Shown: positions 60,193-64,000 of the stretch, piece after piece
Numbering within the stretch: position 1 is the stretch's first letter
Layout: the number at the start of each line of letters is the position of its first letter
Source: Pseudoflavonifractor intestinihominis
Lineage (GTDB): Bacteria; Bacillota; Clostridia; Oscillospirales; Oscillospiraceae
Assembly (NCBI RefSeq): GCF_040096055.1
Contig: NZ_JBBMFK010000011.1
Location: forward strand, 1-64,000
Direction of reading: 5' to 3'
Length of the DNA: 64,000 bases
Made by a program: the position numbers and the translations under genes
Notes under the pieces: model-generated
Told to the model about the DNA's origin: nothing
Database searches by the model: none
Seen by the model: only the letters and a program-made list of their open reading frames with translations

Positions 60193-63100
60193 ATGTCTTT
60201 TGTCCACCTGCATGTCCATACTGAATTCAGCCTGCTGGACGGCGCCTGCCGTATCCCCGCCCTGGCCGCCCGGGTGAAGGAGCTGGGGCAGAGTGCGGTG
60301 GCCGTCACCGACCACGGGGTGATGTACGGCGCGGTGGACTTTTACCGGGCCTGCAAGGCCGAGGGGGTCAAGCCCATCATCGGCTGCGAGGTGTACGTGG
60401 CGCCCCGGGGCATGACCGACCGGGTCCACGAGCTGGACGCCGAGGCCCGCCACCTGGTGCTCCTGTGCAAGAACGAGACCGGCTACCGCAATCTGTGCTA
60501 TCTGGTGTCCCGGGCCTTTCTGGACGGGTTCTATATCAAGCCCCGCATCGACAAGGAGCTCCTCTGGCAGCATACAGAGGGGCTCATTGCCATGTCCGCC
60601 TGTCTGGCGGGAGAGGTGCCCCGGCTCATCATGGGCAGCAACTACGAGGGGGCCAAGCGGGCCGCCCTGGAGATGAAGGAGCACTTCGGGGAGGACTACT
60701 ACCTGGAGATCCAGGACCACGGCCTGCCTGTGGACGCCGAGGTGGTGCGGGGCATTGTGCGCATCCACCAGGAGACGGGCATCCCCCTGGTGGCCACCAA
60801 CGACGCCCACTACACCCGGCGGGAGGACGCCGCCATGCAGGACACCCTCATGTGCATCCAGATGGGCAAGACGGTGGACGACCCGGGCCGCATGAAGTTT
60901 GAGACCGACGAGTTCTACATCAAGTCGGAGGAGGAGATGGCCCGGCTCTTCCCCGACTGGCCGGAGGCCATCGAGAACACCGCAAAAGTGGCGGAGAAGT
61001 GCAACCTGGAGTTTGAGTTCGGCAAGTACCACCTGCCCGAGTTCAAGCTGCCCGAGGGCTGGACCGACCCTGACGCCTACTTTGAACACCTGTGCTGGGA
61101 GGGCTTTGCCCGCCGCTACCCGGAGGGCAGCGAGAAGAACAAGGCCCAGCTGGAGTACGAGATGGGGGTCATCCGGCAGATGGGGTTTGTGGACTACTTC
61201 CTCATCGTGTCCGACTTCATCGGCTACGCCAAGGGCCACAATATCCCCGTGGGCCCTGGCCGCGGCTCGGCCGCCGGGTCCATGGTGTCCTACTGCATGG
61301 ACATCACCGACGTGGACCCGGTGAAGTACGACCTGTTCTTCGAGCGGTTCCTCAACCCGGAGCGGGTCACCATGCCCGATATCGACATCGACTTCTGCAT
61401 CCGCCGCCGCCAGGAGGTCATCGAGTACGTCCAGCGGAAGTACGGCGAGGACCACGTGGCCCAGATCGTCACCTTCGGCACCATGGCCGCCCGGGGCGCC
61501 ATCCGGGACGTGGGCCGGGCGCTGAACATCCCCTACGCCGACGTGGACGCGGTGGCCAAGCAGGTGCCCAGCGGCCCCGGCGCGCTGCACATCACCCTGG
61601 ACGAGTCCCTCAAGCTGTCCAAGCAGCTGCGGGAATCCTACGAGGGGGACGAGCGGATCCACAACCTGATCGACACCGCCAAGGCCATCGAGGGCATGCC
61701 CCGCCACGCCTCCACCCACGCCGCCGGCGTGGTCATCACCAAGCGGCCGGTGTACGAGTACGTGCCCCTGGCGAAAAACGACGAGTCCGTGGTGACCCAG
61801 TACGTCATGACCACTCTGGAGGAGCTGGGCCTTCTGAAGATGGACTTCCTGGGCCTGCGGAACCTGACCGTGCTGGACGACGCGGTGCAGCTGGTGCGCC
61901 GCCGCATCCCGGACTTTGACCTCCACGCCATCCCCGACCACGACCCGGCGGTGTTCAAGATGCTCTCCGACGGCAAGACCTCCGGCGTGTTCCAGATGGA
62001 GTCGGCGGGCATGACCGGCGTGTGCGTGGGCCTGAAGCCCCAGAACATCGAGGACATCACCGCCATCATCGCCCTCTACCGCCCCGGCCCCATGGAGTCC
62101 ATCCCCCGGTTCATCGCCTGCAAGCAGAACCCGGACAAGGTCAAGTACAAGCACCCCCTGCTGGAGCCCATCCTGAAGGTCACCTACGGCTGCATCGTCT
62201 ACCAGGAGCAGGTTATCCGCATTTTTCAGGAGCTGGGCGGCTACTCCCTGGGCCAGGCCGACATGGTGCGCCGGGCCATCTCCAAAAAGAAGAAGGCCCA
62301 GATCGAGAAGGAGCGGCAGACCTTCCTCTACGGCGACAGCGAGCGGGGCATTGAGGGCTGTATCGCCCGGGGCGTGCCCGAGCAGACCGGCATGGACATC
62401 TACGACGAGATCTACGACTTCGCCAACTACGCCTTCAACAAGGCCCACGCCGTGTCCTACGCCATCGTGGCCTACCAGACCGCGTATTTTAAGTGCCATT
62501 ACACGAGAGAATATATGGCAGCTCTCCTCACCTCCGTGCTGGACTCCAGCGAGAAGGTGGCGGAGTACATCGCCGAGTGCAAGGAGTGCGGCATCGCCCT
62601 GCTGCCCCCGGACATCAACGAGTCGGGGGCCAGCTTCACCGTCACCGGGGAGAACATCCGCTTCGGCCTGGCGGCGGTGAAGGGGGTGGGCTGGGGCTTT
62701 ATCCAGTCCGTCCTGGACGAGCGGGAGCGGGGCGGGAATTTCCGGTCCCTGTCCGACTTCTGCGCCCGCATGATGGACGCGGACCTGAACAAGCGGGTGC
62801 TGGAGAGCCTCATCAAGTGCGGCGCCTTTGACAGCACCGGCGCCCGCCGTTCCCAGCTGCTGAAGGTGTTCCCCCAGGTGGTGGACTCCATCGCCCAGAC
62901 CAGGCGGAAGAACCTGGAGGGCCAGTTCGACCTGTTCGGCGGCGGCGGGGACCAGCCCCAGACCGCCCCGGAGGTGGCCCTGCCCGACATCCCCGAGTTC
63001 TCCCGCCGGGAGCTGATGACCATGGAGAAGGAGACCACCGGCCTCTACCTCACCGGCCACCCCATGGACGAGTACCGGGAGACCGCCCGGCGGTACCACG

Positions 63101-63705
63101 CCGCCCCCATCGGGGCCATTCTGTCCGACTTCGCCCAGGAGGAGGGCAATACCGACTTCCAGGACGGGCAGAAGGTGAACATCGCCGGCGTTATCTCCGC
63201 CGTCAAGACCAAGACCACCCGGAGCAACTCCCTCATGGCCTACGTCACCCTGGAGGACGACACCGGCTCCATGGAGCTGCTGGTGTTCTCCCGGGTGCTG
63301 GGGGAGAGCGGCAGCTATCTCAAGGAGAACATGCCCGTGCTGGCTGCCGGACGCATCTCGGTCCGGGACGAGAAGGCCCCCCAGCTGATGGTGGACTCGG
63401 TGCGGCCCCTGCTGCAGGATGGCGGCGAGCCGGCCAAGGAGCCGGAAGCCCCCAAGGGGAGACAGCGGCAGAAGATTTTTGTCCTTCTGCCCAGCGCCCG
63501 CGACCCCCGCTGGCGGAAGATCAAGCTGATCCTGGAGCTCTTCCCCGGGGACGAGCCCTTCAAGGCCAAATTCGCGGACACGGAGCAGTGGGCCGCCCCC
63601 ATACCCTGCGTGGTCCATCCCGCCCTGGTGCGGGAGCTGACCGAGATGCTGGGGGAGGAGAACGTGGTGGTCCGGCAGCAGAAAACAGACAAAAGACAGG
63701 CATAG
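60193..63705 (+). CDS. dnaE: DNA polymerase III alpha subunit, DnaE type
   Basis: The protein has 1170 residues. The PHP domain is at the N-terminus (HLHVHTEFSLLDGA). The palm carries PDIDIDF near residue 396 with GPGRGSAAGS just before it. FNKAHAVSYAIVAYQTAYFK is in the fingers, and a C-terminal OB fold (NIAGVISAVKTKTT) precedes a short tail. In low-GC Gram-positive bacteria PolC does bulk synthesis, and DnaE extends primers. GAGGAGG precedes the ATG. Confidence 0.97.
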   Translation: MSFVHLHVHTEFSLLDGACRIPALAARVKELGQSAVAVTDHGVMYGAVDFYRACKAEGVKPIIGCEVYVAPRGMTDRVHELDAEARHLVLLCKNETGYRNLCYLVSRAFLDGFYIKPRIDKELLWQHTEGLIAMSACLAGEVPRLIMGSNYEGAKRAALEMKEHFGEDYYLEIQDHGLPVDAEVVRGIVRIHQETGIPLVATNDAHYTRREDAAMQDTLMCIQMGKTVDDPGRMKFETDEFYIKSEEEMARLFPDWPEAIENTAKVAEKCNLEFEFGKYHLPEFKLPEGWTDPDAYFEHLCWEGFARRYPEGSEKNKAQLEYEMGVIRQMGFVDYFLIVSDFIGYAKGHNIPVGPGRGSAAGSMVSYCMDITDVDPVKYDLFFERFLNPERVTMPDIDIDFCIRRRQEVIEYVQRKYGEDHVAQIVTFGTMAARGAIRDVGRALNIPYADVDAVAKQVPSGPGALHITLDESLKLSKQLRESYEGDERIHNLIDTAKAIEGMPRHASTHAAGVVITKRPVYEYVPLAKNDESVVTQYVMTTLEELGLLKMDFLGLRNLTVLDDAVQLVRRRIPDFDLHAIPDHDPAVFKMLSDGKTSGVFQMESAGMTGVCVGLKPQNIEDITAIIALYRPGPMESIPRFIACKQNPDKVKYKHPLLEPILKVTYGCIVYQEQVIRIFQELGGYSLGQADMVRRAISKKKKAQIEKERQTFLYGDSERGIEGCIARGVPEQTGMDIYDEIYDFANYAFNKAHAVSYAIVAYQTAYFKCHYTREYMAALLTSVLDSSEKVAEYIAECKECGIALLPPDINESGASFTVTGENIRFGLAAVKGVGWGFIQSVLDERERGGNFRSLSDFCARMMDADLNKRVLESLIKCGAFDSTGARRSQLLKVFPQVVDSIAQTRRKNLEGQFDLFGGGGDQPQTAPEVALPDIPEFSRRELMTMEKETTGLYLTGHPMDEYRETARRYHAAPIGAILSDFAQEEGNTDFQDGQKVNIAGVISAVKTKTTRSNSLMAYVTLEDDTGSMELLVFSRVLGESGSYLKENMPVLAAGRISVRDEKAPQLMVDSVRPLLQDGGEPAKEPEAPKGRQRQKIFVLLPSARDPRWRKIKLILELFPGDEPFKAKFADTEQWAAPIPCVVHPALVRELTEMLGEENVVVRQQKTDKRQA

Positions 63706-63723
63706 CGAACGGAGGAAAAAACT

Positions 63724-64000
63724 ACGGGATTTCTGAAAAAAGCGGCCTCCATCCTCTTTCACCGCACCGCCCTGGTGGGCGTCCTTCTGGTGCTCCAGGT
63801 GGTGATCCTGGCGGTGGTGATGGTGGAGTTTGCCAACTACTTTGTCTACTTCTACTTCTTCTGCACGGCGGTCTCCATCCTGGTGGTGCTGTGGATCATC
63901 AACGCCCGCACCGACCCGGGGTATAAGATCGCCTGGATCGTGCCCATTCTTCTGGCACCGCTGTTCGGCGGGCTGGTGTACCTCCTCTCAGGCGGCAACC
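63724..64000 (+). CDS. Cardiolipin synthase, N-terminal part (cut by window end)
   Basis: The open frame encodes a basic start (GFLKKAASILFHR), two membrane helices and NARTDPGYKIAWIVPILLAPLFGGLVYLL, which matches the N-terminus of cardiolipin synthases. The phospholipase D motifs would lie beyond the window. No ATG, GTG or TTG lies in frame near the ribosome site GGAGG (63711-63715). The best placed codon is ACG 63724, eight bases after it. CTG 63733 is farther. Either an unusual start codon or a base error is implied. Confidence 0.8.

Noticed and set aside
60070..63762. Antisense open frame of about 1230 codons opposite dnaE
   Set aside because: It mirrors the dnaE codons of a GC-rich gene, has a low-complexity Gly/Val/Leu/His translation and no family resemblance.
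63588..63926. Open frame overlapping the end of dnaE
   Set aside because: It is in a shifted frame with a Pro/Gly/Arg-rich translation; the cardiolipin synthase frame fits the family.

Overview
The window looks like chromosomal DNA of a GC-rich, spore-forming member of the Clostridia, most likely Oscillospiraceae (the Flavonifractor / Intestinimonas / Lawsonibacter neighbourhood). The reasons are strong GGAGG ribosome sites, spoIIR, HPr proteins carrying Ser46, a perfect CIRCE box, a tryptophan T-box, a Firmicute-type LexA box, the rapZ-yvcK-whiA cluster and lysine synthesis through DapL. The species is inferred from gene content only. I see no rRNA, tRNA, CRISPR array, prophage or transposase.

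Layout. 1-7.6 kb: end of nagA, a GH35 beta-galactosidase, topB, an HPr followed by a broken PRD-type regulator, a frameshifted zinc alcohol dehydrogenase and an iron alcohol dehydrogenase. 7.6-13.6 kb: DUF378 protein, secreted phosphoesterase, YibE/F membrane protein, MATE pump, spoIIR. 13.8-29.6 kb: genome maintenance (mutS2, uvrC, radC, uvrB, uvrA) mixed with a second HPr, rsmD, coaD, pyrE, an M28 peptidase, a histidine phosphatase and a miniature GATase-like protein. 29.6-32.8 kb: feo iron uptake operon on the minus strand. 33-37.6 kb: glnA with an ANTAR regulator, then dapF and dapL. 37.7-49.8 kb: T-box controlled trpB2, a membrane-bound XRE regulator, VanZ/RDD protein, clpB, hsp20, a second MATE pump and a two-component system. 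50-64 kb: small exporter, recD2, ribbon-helix-helix regulator plus comF, mreB, murB-rapZ-yvcK-whiA, an unknown membrane protein, dnaE and the start of a cardiolipin synthase gene.

Regulation visible in the DNA includes about seventeen sigma-A type promoters, a LexA-like box inside the uvrB promoter, paired palindromic operators in the feo operon, a terminator with an overlapping alternative hairpin in the glnA leader (with an ANTAR antiterminator protein encoded downstream), a Trp T-box, and a CIRCE box beside hsp20. uvrB, M28 peptidase, small membrane protein, uvrA, phosphatase and GATase-like protein run to one terminator at 29.57 kb and may form one damage-inducible unit.

The most unusual feature is a repeated arrangement: at four genes (uvrC, pyrE, uvrA, glnA) a gene end is present twice, the two copies being separated by a short hairpin-rich spacer. 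The uvrA copies differ at 7 of 99 positions, all synonymous, so each copy evolved under coding selection before they came together. The uvrA and uvrC spacers share a core sequence, and the pyrE and glnA spacers share another. This looks like a family of small elements, or a recombination process, that brings in a foreign gene end and leaves the old one behind.
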